Of a stretch of 64,000 nucleotides of DNA, positions 48,165 through 59,709 are shown one piece after another. The position numbers and the translations under genes were made by a program. The stretch comes from Pseudevernia furfuracea (Eukaryota; Ascomycota; Lecanoromycetes; Lecanorales; Parmeliaceae): contig JAIUPT010000036.1 of the NCBI GenBank assembly GCA_022315425.1, positions 682,001-746,000 of the forward strand, read 5' to 3'. The notes beneath the pieces are model-generated. The model made no database searches, was not told where the DNA came from, and saw only the letters and a list, made by a program, of their open reading frames with translations. The number at the start of each line of letters is the position of its first letter. Position 1 is the stretch's first letter.

Positions 48165-49364
48165 TCAACATCGCGACGAAGATTGAATTTGAGAAAGATG
48201 ATAGAAAAGAAAAGTACAGGAATGGACCGTGGACGTTACAAAGTACAGCCATATATGAAGGTTGCTGCCATTGTTCAGTTCGGAGAAATTCATACCAAAG
48301 AAGGAACTCGTAAAGGAAAGTGGTATATAAAAGTATGCCAGCAAGGTAAGTCGTCCGACCTGCCTAGCCTGCGAGATCGCACGTCTGGGTTCGGTCAACG
48401 CCGTGTTATTCATGATGATACTCATTCCTTGGTCACAGCGATGGGAAAGCAGCTCGGTCCGTTGCAGCAGCGACTCAAAGTCGTGAAGCAAGGTGTCTGC
48501 AGCTGCACAAGCCACTTTTTGTCGTACCTCTGATAAGGCTCTAGGCCACTGACAAGATCCTCGATTCTTGATCGCGAAGATGTTGCTGCGTAGCTCCTGT
48601 GCATGATTGAGGAGAATCTCTTTGTGGTAAAGGAGATTGGACAATGTTGGTTGCTCTTGCCACAGGACCATATGACTAGTCTCTGGGGCAATAGCTGCTT
48701 TCACCACGTTCACGAACTGGCTTTCTGAAAAGGCTTTGAAGGTGAAGAACTCGTGAAGTGCGTAAAACGCATCTGAGGCGAAGGTTTCCTCATCAAGCGT
48801 TTTACCATACCCAAGATGTAGAAAGGTCGCACTTTGATGGAAACCACGCCTGTTAGCATGGGGACATTGGCCCCTGAGAGAGAACTTTGGGGCATTCAGC
48901 GCTATTCCTGGGTAGTGCTGAATAGTCGGGTGCAGCTCAGCTGCCAGCTCGTATGGGCTAAAAGCTTTTCTTTGCCAAGGGCCTTGAGCCTTTGCGGTAG
49001 TGTAACCCTTACCAGCTGTTCCTTCTTTTTCTTTCCGACCCATAGAGGTCAGAGGCACTTGCCGGCTCATAAGGCGAGTACCGGGTGAGTTTGTGAGTGG
49101 ACTCCATCGCCTTTGTGGAATGCGAGGGATGTCCGCTTGATTGAGCTCCTCACTCAAAGGATTTCCAGGATCCAGCCAAGCGATGACTATTATTGTAACA
49201 TGAGCGATGGTTTCAGCAAAAATTTGCGGGGCAGGGTGCCAGCGGGACGCTCCCGCCAAGGGTTTTGCAAAGAGGAGTAAGCACAGCTCGGTGTCGCAGA
49301 AATTAACTGCAAAGTAGAGTAATTTTGAAGCCCAATCACTCCTTGGAATTCCACTGTAAATCAA
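48165..49364 (-). CDS. CorA-like Mg2+ transporter domain protein, N-terminus doubtful
   Basis: Member of the fungal CorA-like group. The open frame is 399 codons. The last ~80 residues give the CorA signature: a long helix ending RQVGRLTLLAYFYIPLSFTSSFFGMNF with the GMN motif, then a second TM (LHIWLYFVTSTVHSCTFLFY). The central region (KAFSESQFVNVVKAAIAPE; TLSNLLYHKEILLNHAQELR) is helical, as in homologues. The first ~70 residues overlap the dispersed repeat at 49208-49279 and read as chance sequence, so the true start is probably internal or in a missed exon, or the gene is 5'-truncated by the repeat. Confidence 0.6.
   Translation of the reverse strand: MIYSGIPRSDWASKLLYFAVNFCDTELCLLLFAKPLAGASRWHPAPQIFAETIAHVTIIVIAWLDPGNPLSEELNQADIPRIPQRRWSPLTNSPGTRLMSRQVPLTSMGRKEKEGTAGKGYTTAKAQGPWQRKAFSPYELAAELHPTIQHYPGIALNAPKFSLRGQCPHANRRGFHQSATFLHLGYGKTLDEETFASDAFYALHEFFTFKAFSESQFVNVVKAAIAPETSHMVLWQEQPTLSNLLYHKEILLNHAQELRSNIFAIKNRGSCQWPRALSEVRQKVACAAADTLLHDFESLLQRTELLSHRCDQGMSIIMNNTALTEPRRAISQARQVGRLTLLAYFYIPLSFTSSFFGMNFSELNNGSNLHIWLYFVTSTVHSCTFLFYHLSQIQSSSRC
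49208..49279 (+). repeat. Dispersed repeat, copy 2 (inverted partner at 2.9 kb)
   Basis: 72 bases identical, in inverted orientation, to 2912-3000 apart from a 17-base insertion in the other copy. Contains the GCGGGA-cgc-TCCCGC hairpin. Sits in the first ~50 codons of the CorA-like open frame. Confidence 0.8.
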
Positions 49365-49641
49365 TACAAATGGCGTCAGAACTGTAGACCTGATAAATCA
49401 GAACAAAGTGTAAGCCAAAAGTTTTATGATCAAGGCTCTCGTTGCCAAGTTGTAGAAGTTGATAGAAAAGACATTGTTCGATTTTCGCGGGCTCTCATTG
49501 CGGTTTATTTCTGCGACACGAGCCCGGCCTCCACCGTCGTTTGCCAGCAGGAGACCCTTCAAATGTGAAATTAAGCATGCTTTATTAAATGACATCTACA
49601 CACCATGCTCTGCCATATTTTCCTTTACACAGGCTGAAGCA
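49365..49641. other. Divergent intergenic region
   Basis: 5' flanks of the CorA-like gene and the amidase. Nothing recognised. Confidence 0.4.
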
Positions 49642-51962
49642 ATGGAAAAACCCTTTTTGACGAACCTGGGGTCACTTTGGCCGCCGCCTTGTGTAGCAAA
49701 GTGGAGAAGACAAAAATGGAAGCGCCTTAATGTTGAAAAAGAACACGCGATATTCACAAAAACTTGGCTTGGAGATCCATGGTCTTTCAAGGTGGGAGGA
49801 AATAGCTATGTTGCAACTCAAGGATTCCTGGTAAGTCCACAGGATGAATCTACGCAAAGAGCTCATCAGTGTTTCTTCCCAGGGCCCCAGTTTTGTTGTT
49901 AAACAAAATAGCACCTTGGCCACTGTGATTCATGTAAAATCGCGCGCGATTACGTGTGACTGGCTATGTCAGCTAGTCAACGATTGGCTTGCCCGCGATG
50001 ATGTCTTTGTCCGGCCATTCCTCTCAAAAATTATCTTTCTCGGGGTTCATATGTCGGAAGTTGTTATCAAAGATGATGCGTGTGATCTTCTTCGAGATTG
50101 GGGTTGCCAATACACTATGGCCTCGATAAAGGAATTCGACTCTCAGCCAGCACCTGGCCCTTATCTCATGGAGGCCGGCTCTCTGCGGCAGGCCAGGAGG
50201 ATTTATAATGATTCAAACAATACCTTACTGACAGCCATTCTGCCTGATGCCGAAAGGTTGGTTCTACAGCCATAGCATGTTACAGACTAATAGGCCGCAG
50301 CAAATTTCGAACACTGGGTACCCTAGGGGACGGATATGGAATTTTGCGTGTGGCCGTCCCTTCCCGAACGTGCAGTGAGAAATCCAATAGATTGCCATTG
50401 GCGGGTATAAGGATAGTCGTGAAAGATATGTTCGACATTGCAGGTCTCAGAACATCTGTCGGAAATCGAAACTTCTTCAACATTTATCCACCTTGCACGG
50501 AGACTGCAAGCGCAATCCAGCGCCTGATTGATGCAGGCGCCGAAGTTCTCGGTAAAAGTAAACTGAGCTCATTTGCAGCTCGGGAAGAACCTACAGAGAG
50601 CGTGGACTACCAAGCACCATTTAACCCCCGAGGCGATGGCTATCAGTCTCCTGCTGGAAGCAGCAGTGGAAGTGCTGCGGCAGTGTCATCTTACGACTGG
50701 CTTGATTTTGCCATCGGCTCAGACAGTGAGTCACAAATCAAATCATTTGGGTTTACAGGTTCTGATCTCATGATTTCAGCGACTGGAAGTGGGCGTAGGC
50801 CTGCTCACTGGAATGGCTGTTTCTCGCTCCGTCCCACCAAGACAGCGCTCTCGTTGGATGGATTTGTCAAGACATTCGAGTAAGTTGGTCCTGCTGGATG
50901 GGAAGACCGGGCAGAGCTGACGATGACAAGGACATTTGACGTGCCATGCTTCTTTGGTAGGGACATATCGAAATTTAGAGATTTTGCGTGTGCTTGGTAT
51001 GGAGCAGATCCTCAGTCGGGTCAGACAACGCAGCCGATCTCTTCCTCATCTGCTAATCAAAACGTGCGCGTACATGGGAAACCGCCAAGGATACTCTATC
51101 CAATGGATTTCATGCGTGATATTGGGGGTGAGCAAAAGCGCCTGATTGATGAATTCGTAAGAGATCTCGAGTCCGCGCTGGGTGTTAAAAGAGAAATCTT
51201 TTCATTGGCAAAGGAATGGGAAGTGAGTGCTCCCGGAAATTTAGCGAAGCAAGCACTTCAAGATTACATGCAAAACGTCTGTGCCTCCCTTCCAACCCAT
51301 CCCACTTCATATCCTGACATGGTCCAGGCTCCGACCCACGCATTCTTCTATGACCTCTACCATAATTTTGACAAATTCCGGGAAGAATTTGACGCCAAAC
51401 ATAATAAAGCACCTTACGTTAGCCCGATGTTGCGCTGGCGTTGGTCAGCATCAAAACATCATAGCAACGTGTCCGAAGCTAACAGAGATTAAAGGCAGAT
51501 CGCTCAAGCATTGACCCTCGACCAGAAAAAGGACGCCATCGAAAGACTGAAGATCTTTAAAAGATGGTTTCTCGACAAAGTGATGTGCGTGGACAAGTAT
51601 ACCTCTTCTCATGGCACTTCCAATTGAAGAGATTGCGCCGAGATATAGGGACGAGCCCCCACCGTGCGTACCCGATCTGTTGATGCTTTTGCTCGCTCAA
51701 ATTTTTTAGATCCCCGACAATGCCCAAGGGTATCGGAATGCTAGACATAGCACCAACTCTTGGTGCTCCCGAACTGGTAATCCCCGGTGAATAACGTTGC
51801 TCTTCCAACGCTAGCAATGCTGAGCTAAGCTTATCAGTCGGCGAATTGCCGTACGAGTCCCGCGTTAGCCAGCGAAGAGAGTTTCTTCCCGTTGCTGTCT
51901 CTTTGATGGCCCCTCCCGGTGAGTCGAGAGAGTTGGAGGAAAATGGCAAACAGCTCATTTGA
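49642..51962 (+). pseudogene. Amidase-signature protein with one-base frameshift
   Basis: Amidase (hydrolysis of amides via a Ser-cisSer-Lys triad), with the N-terminal extension usual for this fungal group. Exons: 49642-49830, 49883-50256, 50301-50725, 50780-50879, 50931-51443, 51495-51663, 51710-51786 and 51838-51962. All junctions keep phase except within exon 6, which is one base too long: after VMCVDKY (about 51600) the expected LMALPIEEIAPRYRDEPPP continues in another frame. Catalytic residues are present: Lys229 (VVKDMFDIAG), the Gly/Ser loop SPAGSSSGSAA, and the nucleophile Ser in DTTGSGRRPA. An atypical intron (GTGATG...GAAGAG) would bypass the shift at the cost of about 17 conserved residues, so the gene could be alive. 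The start is uncertain. Confidence 0.72.
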
Positions 51963-52203
51963 ATTGAATTACTAGGCTCTGATGTGGGCCTGATTGAAGT
52001 GGTTCATATATGCTTGGAGAAATCTGGCCGGCCTACCACTGTGCTCACAGGAAGTCGAATGTTTAAAAGCACAGGTGAAGAGACGTCTTGACTCAAAGGC
52101 CAAGCCGATGAGAAAGGATATACTGTAACAAGAAGGCGTTCCCCTTGAAGCCCTTCAACAGTAGCGGGACAGCGTTGAAATAGAGAGAGGCGGGAAAAGG
52201 CAA
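51963..52203. other. Short intergenic region
   Basis: Between the amidase and the dead transporter, both on the plus strand. Nothing seen. Confidence 0.4.
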
Positions 52204-54101
52204 ATGCGGCAGCTAGTTGAAGATTGTGGGAAAGTCGATCTAAGGGCATCTCGGCATATGTACCAGTCTAACCCTCAAGTAACTTACCTTAACGTTGATG
52301 ATGAAAGGCAGCCACTATTGCAGACTACCCTACAAGACTCACACAGGCCGAGCTCAGATGAAGACGAAAATCAGAGCAACGGTCTGCATGATTCAAGCAA
52401 TGGATCAGATCCGAAATAGCCCTCAAATGGTCGGTTAGCCGTCATACTGGGTAGTATCTGGGTACGCTTTGAGACTTACCATTAGACTTGTATATTGACT
52501 TTTTTGCATTGAGTTCCGAAAGTGACTCTCTCAACAGGTTGGAGTGTTTTTCACGGCACTTGGTAAGAATTCTAACTGTTTCTGTGCTTTCTGACTTACA
52601 AATCATACCTTTCTCATTATGATTTGCTGTAACTACTGTACTAACGTGTGTTCTCTCGGGATAGACTCGACGATCGTCGCTACACCCCTCACTCCTATAT
52701 CCTCTTCGTTTTCCTCACTCTCCGACCTATCGTGGCTCGCCTCGGCTTACTTCATAGCAAACGCAGCATCGCAACCGATCCCTGGCCGTTTCACTGATGT
52801 TTTTGGACGACGAAGCGGATTGATAGTCTGCAACATCGTCTTTGGGATTGGAACTCTGCTCTTGGGCTAGCTGACTCAGAATGGGTCATCATATTAGGCC
52901 GAGTGGTTGCCGGACTGGGAGGTGGTGGCATATATGCCATTTCTACGATCGTTGGCTCTGACCTCGTCCCACTGCGCAAGAGAGGTATCTTCCAAGGCCT
53001 GAGCAACATTCCTGTTGGAGTTGGCACTGGCTTCGGCGGTCTATTTGGTGGTTGGATGAACGATAATTGGGGCTGGAAGTGGGCGTTTTTCATCCAGGTC
53101 CCATTCATTGCACTAGCAACGCTCTTGGTAGTGCTGTTTGTCTGGGTACCTATAGAGAAGGTGACGAAACCAGCTCTAAGGTGATTTGACTACCTTGGAA
53201 CAATAAAACTTGTTGGAGCTGTTGTCCTCCTTCTGCTAGGGCTGAACTCTGATGGCAAGAACATCGCCTAGACACATCCGTTGGTGATCACCAGCATATG
53301 TTTGTCTGTTGTTCTATTCGTCACCTTCATCTGGGTCGAGCAACGTATTGCCTCTGAGCCCGTCATTCCGGTCAGCCTTTTGTTGAAGCGTACAGTGGCG
53401 GCAAGCTGTCTAACTTATCTTTTCTCTCACGCCGCCAACTTTGCGATTCTATTCTACGTGCCAGTCTATCTGCAGGTCACTGGTTTGACGACTACCGAAG
53501 CAGGCCTCCGATTTCTACCTCAAAGCACATGTGCGGCGTTAGGGTCCATTCTCACGGGGATTGCCATCAGGTCGACTGGCAATTATATCTACTTTAATCT
53601 GTTCATCCAGGCTATAACAATTCTTGGCTATGCTTTTCTAACAACGCTGACACTGAGCAGGCTCCATTGGGCGCCGTTTGTGTATCTTTCACTGCTGGTC
53701 TTGGTTTTGGAGGCGTACTTGTCGTTGCCCTTGTTTCCCTGATAAGCTCGGTCGACCGCGAATACCAAGCTGCGGTCACCTCAGCATCTTTCGCTTTTCG
53801 TTCAATCGGTTCCATCCTCGGTATCTCGATCACTTCAACGTTTCTCGAACATCTATAACTCAAGGAGTTGGGAAGCCGACTGGGAAACAATCGTGAAGCA
53901 GATCATCTCATCTCTCGCCTCCGAAAGAAGTTTGACGAGATCCAGTACCTCTCGCCAGCACTCCGCCAGGATGCAGTCGACTGCTACGTTGAGGCACTGA
54001 AAGTTGTATTTGCTACAACGCTTGCGATGACTATCTGTGGTACAATTTCCAGTTGCTTCATCAAGCAGCACAACTTACCTTCCACACTGGCACGGAAATG
54101 A
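52204..54101 (+). pseudogene. MFS transporter (DHA2/Vba-like), dead
   Basis: Remnant of a 14-TM MFS exporter related to fungal Vba/Fnx1-type amino-acid or drug transporters. The spliced N-terminal part (introns about 52462-52537 and 52563-52664) reads RLAVILGSIW-VGVFFTAL-DSTIVATPLTPISSS, and GRFTDVFGRRSG is the signature loop. Breaks: stop TAG at 52417-52419; frameshift near 52866-52872; TGA at 53182-53184 (R*FDYLG); TAG at 53269-53271 where Trp is expected before THPL; a frameshift near 53660; and TAA at 53856-53858. The similarity continues past every break to LPSTLARK at 54101. Stops fit C-to-T or G-to-A transitions of CGA, TGG and CAA. Confidence 0.85.
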
Positions 54102-54563
54102 ACTGGAGGGGCATGTACCTCTTTTGACAACAGGAGTTGGCCTGAAGAACATTCCTTTGGTCCAGTCTATCCTTGTTTAGCATATAATTTGACGGCACGA
54201 GCCATCCAGGGTGGGAAGGTTTTGCGTAATCTACTCAATTGGAAAAGAGGAACGTCGAGACAAAGGGCGCCCAGGAGGTTTCAAAAGGACTAGGGGACAG
54301 CTGGGCTGATAACTTGGGCCCGCTGCAATAGCGGTTAACGCAGTAAATCAAGGTGTCTGAGAGGTAGAGGATGTTTTTTTGCAATTAGCTGGTAGTGTCT
54401 TGGTCCTCGCAGCAAGCCGACACTTTATGCAGGCTTTCAGCTATAGTTTCAGCAAGACGACGGGCTTGCGTTGGCACATAGAGGGTTCCGTAAATGCTTT
54501 CAAGAACACCTCCGCGGCTTTTTGCTATCTATAAGGAGAAGCCTGGTAATGTACGCCTACTGT
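54102..54563. other. Convergent intergenic region
   Basis: About 460 bp, no gene seen. Confidence 0.5.
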
Positions 54564-55523
54564 CTACTGTATAGCTATATTCGTCTCCATTGACATCCCT
54601 GACTCATAGGGCTGTGTGATTGCCTCGTCGATCTTCGTTTGATTATCGCGCCCTGCCCTCTCATCCACCCACTCTCTGATCGGTTCCCATTTCCGGCACA
54701 GGCGTTCATCCGTATGATAAAGTTCGAACGTTAGGCCATCGTATCTGTGCATGATGGAGGGTGTCAGATCACCATGACAGATCAGAGCTTGTCGGATCCG
54801 GTCCATGCAGTGCTCCAAGTGGTTGTGAGACCAGCCGGGTCCAAAGCGCTCCAAGAAGGCCTTTTGTTCACTCTCGCTTTTTTGGTAATAAACCGAGGCG
54901 GAATAAAGTGTCTTGGAGGCTTCTTTGCGAATCTCATTCAAGCAGTGCAAGTTGTGAAAGAGATCTGGCTCGAAATGAAAGTGCTTATCCTCCAGTCGGT
55001 TGGTCTCGTCCAAGCCATCTGGCACTTCGTCCGCATAGAGCATCGGGAATTCGTAACGAAGCATTGTTTCCCATGCTTCCTCGATTTCGTCGCTAGGTTC
55101 GCCAAAGTATTCGACCTCGCTATCAAGCACACGCACAACTCTCTTGGACTCTGGGTCAAATTTGAGCTCGCCCGTATAGCGTTGGCGCTCGTAGACGATG
55201 GCCCTTCGAGCGTCGAGAAGATCTGTCGATAGTGCATCATCCCCTCTGGGCGAAGATGGCGCATAGAAAGACTCGGAGACAAATTGGTTGATCAAGCAGG
55301 CGGTCAACAACCCGGCAAGAACAGTCGTCGATATTATCCATGGTAGCGCTGCTCGAGGACTGTGTGACACGCCATTCCGCTTTGAAGTATTGTTTAACAG
55401 CTCCTTTTCCGACTTTGGTGAGGCTGGAAGAAAAGCTTCTTCTTCCTCTTCTTGTTCTTCTAGTCCGCGCGGTGTCGAAGGTACTTCCTTGGACTTCCAG
55501 ATGTCTTTCCATGGTTGCGGCAT
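54564..55523 (-). CDS. UstYa-like DUF3328 oxidase
   Basis: Member of the UstYa family (DUF3328), copper-type oxidases that crosslink or cyclise peptides in fungal RiPP pathways such as ustiloxin, and also act in other pathways. Intronless, 319 residues. An acidic N-terminus (EEQEEEEEAF) precedes one TM segment (~61-80). The two family motifs are both complete: HNLHC at 190-194 and HLEHC at 235-239, followed by DRIRQALICHGD. The topology implies a lumenal catalytic domain. It is longer at the C-terminus than many members. No RiPP precursor is recognised next to it. Confidence 0.88.
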   Translation of the reverse strand: MPQPWKDIWKSKEVPSTPRGLEEQEEEEEAFLPASPKSEKELLNNTSKRNGVSHSPRAALPWIISTTVLAGLLTACLINQFVSESFYAPSSPRGDDALSTDLLDARRAIVYERQRYTGELKFDPESKRVVRVLDSEVEYFGEPSDEIEEAWETMLRYEFPMLYADEVPDGLDETNRLEDKHFHFEPDLFHNLHCLNEIRKEASKTLYSASVYYQKSESEQKAFLERFGPGWSHNHLEHCMDRIRQALICHGDLTPSIMHRYDGLTFELYHTDERLCRKWEPIREWVDERAGRDNQTKIDEAITQPYESGMSMETNIAIQ

Positions 55524-56654
55524 GTTTCGAGCTCGTGCTGTGAGAGTGATGGGCTGTGATCACAGACAACAAATTACTGAGGGTTCACGTGCGCAAGACA
55601 AGCTATTCGATACGATCGAAGATACTACGCAGACATGGACGGGAATATAGTGCTCCAGCGTTCAGCGACGCGGGCTAAGGTGTTCTAGGACTAACTAATA
55701 TCATTGTGTACTGTAGATTCGGTTCCACATGCGCGTGATCTGCACAGGAACTGAAGCCCTGTCGGAAATACTACCTACTCGGATATAGTGTCGTAGGATA
55801 GGTTAATAAACACTTGGGGGGGGGGAATCTGTCATGTCACACCTCCTGGTAACGCGGTGACTATACTTAGGAACATGATACTGTAAGATGGGTCAGCCCG
55901 TCCAGGCCCTGTGAAATAAGGTGTGGTCACCTTTGCATTGCTTACCTCACCTTATCGCAGCTAGCTCGTCAATGAAGTGGGAAGTCTCCTACCGTACACT
56001 AATGTGTGTAAAGTACAGAGAGTGAGAGATACCTGAACTAGTAGGTCGGAGTGACAATGCATTAGCGGCGTACGGAGGACATGATGACGATCGTGCACTT
56101 TTAGTTTTCACTTTACGTTACGGTGTAGCTTTTATCCCATCTTCGGTATTATTTATTTTGTTTCCGTGTTTCCGTGTTTCCATTGGCTGCTCGCAAGATC
56201 GTATTCTTACCTTGACTGTCCATGTCCTAGAATCTACAATTCTACATGTACCTTGCTAGATCAATCATGCCAACGTCCAAACCTCCTCTCCCGTGACCCT
56301 GCAGCACCCCTCCACGTCCCAACTCTTACTCAGTTCCATCAAAGTTCAAGTCAACCGTCGAGATGCTTGATATCGCTATCTACAAGCCGTCCACAAGCCG
56401 TCCTTCCCACCCCTCGAAATGCAGTGCGCTTTCTGGCTCCGAGCTTGTAGCAGCTATGTCTCTATCTCTCCAATGTGTTGCCACGTGATCCAGACCTTGA
56501 TCGGAAGGACACAGACTTCGCGACTGTATGGACGACAAGTTGCGTAGATGGCTATTGTTACGGTAGCTGGCATCACTATCTAAGCTGCGCGACCAAACTG
56601 CTAAACGCCAATCATTCTTGATCCACATTGTCCATGAATCCTTGCTGAGGTGTC
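55524..56654. other. Long divergent intergenic region
   Basis: About 1.1 kb between the UstYa-like gene (-) and the sedolisin (+). It contains a short G run (near 55816) and a TTTCCGTG triplication at about 56160-56180. No gene seen. Confidence 0.55.
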
Positions 56655-58794
56655 ATGATCAGACCTGGAATTATTCACCCATCATGCCGGATTTTGAGCA
56701 GGCTGCTTCTTGTCTGCGTTGCCGTACCGACGCTCTTATTTGCATCCCGCGCTGACTGCACGTCTTATTCTATCAAGGAGCGTCATCAAGTGCCTGACGG
56801 CTGGACTCCTGTCCGCCGGGCTCCTCTGCATTATAAGATCCAGCTCCAAATTGGCTTGAAGCAAGGCCGATTCCACGAGCTTGAGCGACATCTGAACGAA
56901 GGTGAGTTGCTGGTCCAGCTAGACGGGCTTCCGAACGCTACCAGATTCTCTGGCTGATTTTGCTGTCGTATATTTAGTGTCAGATCCTTCGCACACTCGC
57001 TACGGCCAGTACCTTAGTGCTGATCAGGTCAATGAATTGATTACACCTTCAACAAATACTCTTTCGTTGGTGGAAGAATGGCTTCACGGACACGGCATCA
57101 CCGCCGAGAAGATAGACTATAGTCCGGCATTGGATTGGATCACTCTGCACTTGCCCATCAGCATCGCGGAGAATTTACTTCAGACAGAATACTCAGAATT
57201 CTGGCACGAAGGAAGTAAAAGATCCGCCATTCGCGCGCCAGGGTGGTCATTGCCTGAACACTTGCACGGCCATATCGAAACGGTCCAACCAACAAGCTCA
57301 TTCTTGTATGCACCAGCATCCATGATAGACTTTCCACGCTCGCTTGATGTCAACTCGAGGGATGGGGGCGACCAATCAAAAACCAAGGGCTTGAATCAGC
57401 TTGCAGAAGATTTCTCGGACGAGCCATCTCAGTCTCTTGATCTCGATAACTTACCCAGCGATCTCACAGTAAGTCAAGCATGCAACGCCAGCGCTGTAAC
57501 ACCACTGTGCATACGCACTCTTTACGGGACCTTGAAATACAAAGCCCAAGCATCAGATCGAAACGCCATAGCTTTGGCCAATTACAACGGCCAGTTCAAC
57601 AATCGCTCTGACATTAATCTGTTCCTTGAATCATATCGACCTGACGCTGCGAGAGCCGGGGCTGCATCCGATTTTCGAACAGATGACATTGCAGGCGCAA
57701 CTAACCGACAATCACCCGCAACCGCAGAGCAGCTCCAGAATAAGGTAGGACGGGAAGGCAATCTGGACGCTCAAATCCTACTTGGCATTGCATTCCCAAC
57801 AACTCTCATCACATACTCGACTGGAGGTCAAGCGCCAGCCTTCAAGCCCGACAAATACACTCCAACCAACACCAACGAACCATTCCTAACCTGGCTTCAC
57901 CATGTCCTCGCACAGAAAGTTTTACCACAAGTCATCGTGACCTCTTACGGCGACATTGAACAAACAGTCCCATACAGCTACGCAAAACGTGTTTGTGAAG
58001 GTTTCGCCCAACTAGGCGCGCGGGGGGTGAGCGTTGTTTTCGGCGCAGGCGACTCAGGGGTCGGAAAACCTGGATACTGTTTTTCCAACAACGGCACGGA
58101 CGCTTATGAATTCCTCACCTCATTCCCCGCGTCGTGTCCCTACGGCACCTCAGTCGGAGCAACACGAAACACGGAACCCGAGGAGATGGTGGCGTACAAC
58201 GACCGCAACGGATTCGTCAGCGGAGGCGGCTTTAGCAAATACTTCCCCCGTCCCGCATATCAGGATGCTCATGGTGTGGTTGATTCCTACCTCGTCCGCC
58301 TGGGGAAGGACAAGTACAAAGGCCTTTTCAATCGGGGTGGTCGTGCATATCCCGATGTCGCCGCGCAGGGATACCGTCGGCCCATGGTGTGGAATGGGGA
58401 GAAATACCTCGTCGATGGCACGAGTGCGTCGGCGCCCACGTTCGCCGCGGTTGTTGCGTTGGTAAATGATGCTCTCATTGCCGATGGGAAACCGCCTTTG
58501 GGCTTTCTCAACCCGTGGTTGTATTCAAGGGGATTTGAAGCGTTTACAGACGTCACGACTGGGTCGAATAAGGGGTGTAATACGAGCGGATTCCACGCGG
58601 CAAGGGGTTGGGACCCTGCTAGTGGGTTTGGGACTCCGGTGAGATTATCTCTTTCTTACCAAATAGTAAAGTAGTTGAAATTCAAGTTCTTTTGACTAAC
58701 CCTTTGATTGTAATGACAGTGGTTCCCACGCCTGAAGGCAATGGCATTAGAGCATCGATTTCGCAGTCAGCGACCATGGTACTGGCCGCAATGA
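56655..58794 (+). CDS. Sedolisin (S53) tripeptidyl-peptidase-like protease, secreted
   Basis: Secreted acid serine-carboxyl protease. Exons 56655-56901, 56978-58638 and 58720-58794 give 660 residues. Signal peptide: hydrophobic segment LLLVCVAVPTLLFASRADC after a basic start. The pro-domain has the expected SDPSHTRYGQYLS segment (~84-96). Catalytic residues: Glu342 and Asp346 (GREGNLDAQ), Asp441 (FGAGDSGV) and Ser565 (DGTSASAP); the Ser loop has Asp in place of the usual first Ser, which some members share. Calcium-site region: the C-terminus contains ARGWDPASGFGTP. The last 25-residue exon ends RFRSQRPWYWPQ, an unusual extension. Confidence 0.92.
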
Positions 58795-59314
58795 TGGATG
58801 AATGCAAATTACTATCTCAGAGAAAAGAGTGCGCCGTTGGAGGATTGCCACAAGAGATGATCTTGGATACAATCCAATAAAGAGTTTGGTCAAACCACAA
58901 GTAAAGAAAAGGGATAGATTCGGACAGTTCCTCTACTCATTCCACCTTTCTACATATTTGTAGTGCAAAAGTCATCCGTCACATGACATGCGAATGAAAG
59001 CTGGCAACGTTGTTCGTTCCGTCCAACGTATTCCCCCGTAAATTGCTTAAGCGTAATTATTTAGACAGCCGAAGATTCCCCGAGAGCTTTCGCGCTGCGA
59101 CATCATCTCGACCAACTCATACACAATCAATCGAATAGCTACATGTCAGTCACCGAAACTGGGGAGAACACCACAAGAAACCTCACCCTGCCATACTTGC
59201 GCGTGTCCTGTGCGTGCTCGGACCGACATGAATGTGCATGGAACAGGCTGAACGAAAGGCAAAGAAAAAACAGATGAAGCCAAGCCTTCTGGGTCTGTGG
59301 CTTTGAAAGGGCGC

Positions 59315-59345
<31 letters not shown>

Positions 59346-59709
59346 TCATGAGCGGGACGTAGGAGGGGAGGGGAAGGGCTGTTGTTTAAGATGGTTGGGG
59401 AATCGGGATCGGTGGGTATGAATATGGGTACTGGTGCTATTGTGATGGAGATTGTCAGAGGGATTGGGACGGTGGGTGTTGAAGATACATCGTGGTGAGT
59501 TGATGGGATACATACGCTCGTTGGCTTTAAAGAGCGATTTCCAGAATGCTGATGACTGCAACAAGCCCTGTCGGCCAAGAGAAGATTCTCGGCGTTGTTA
59601 TGACGGGGACGAAAGTGATGAAGGCACATGATCAAGAGTGTATATATCCTCCCCGAGACTTTTTCTCCCTCTCAAATGCTACCTAAAACCCCACAGAGAG
59701 GGAAAAACT
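58795..59709. other. Convergent intergenic region with poly(G)
   Basis: About 0.9 kb between two convergent genes. It holds a 27-base G run (59315-59341), a region where sequencing errors are likely. No gene seen. Confidence 0.6.
59315..59341. repeat. Poly(G) run of 27
   Basis: Uninterrupted G homopolymer, preceded by GCGC. Length is probably not exact in any short-read assembly. Its complement is poly(C), which could form i-motif or G-quadruplex DNA. Confidence 0.9.
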
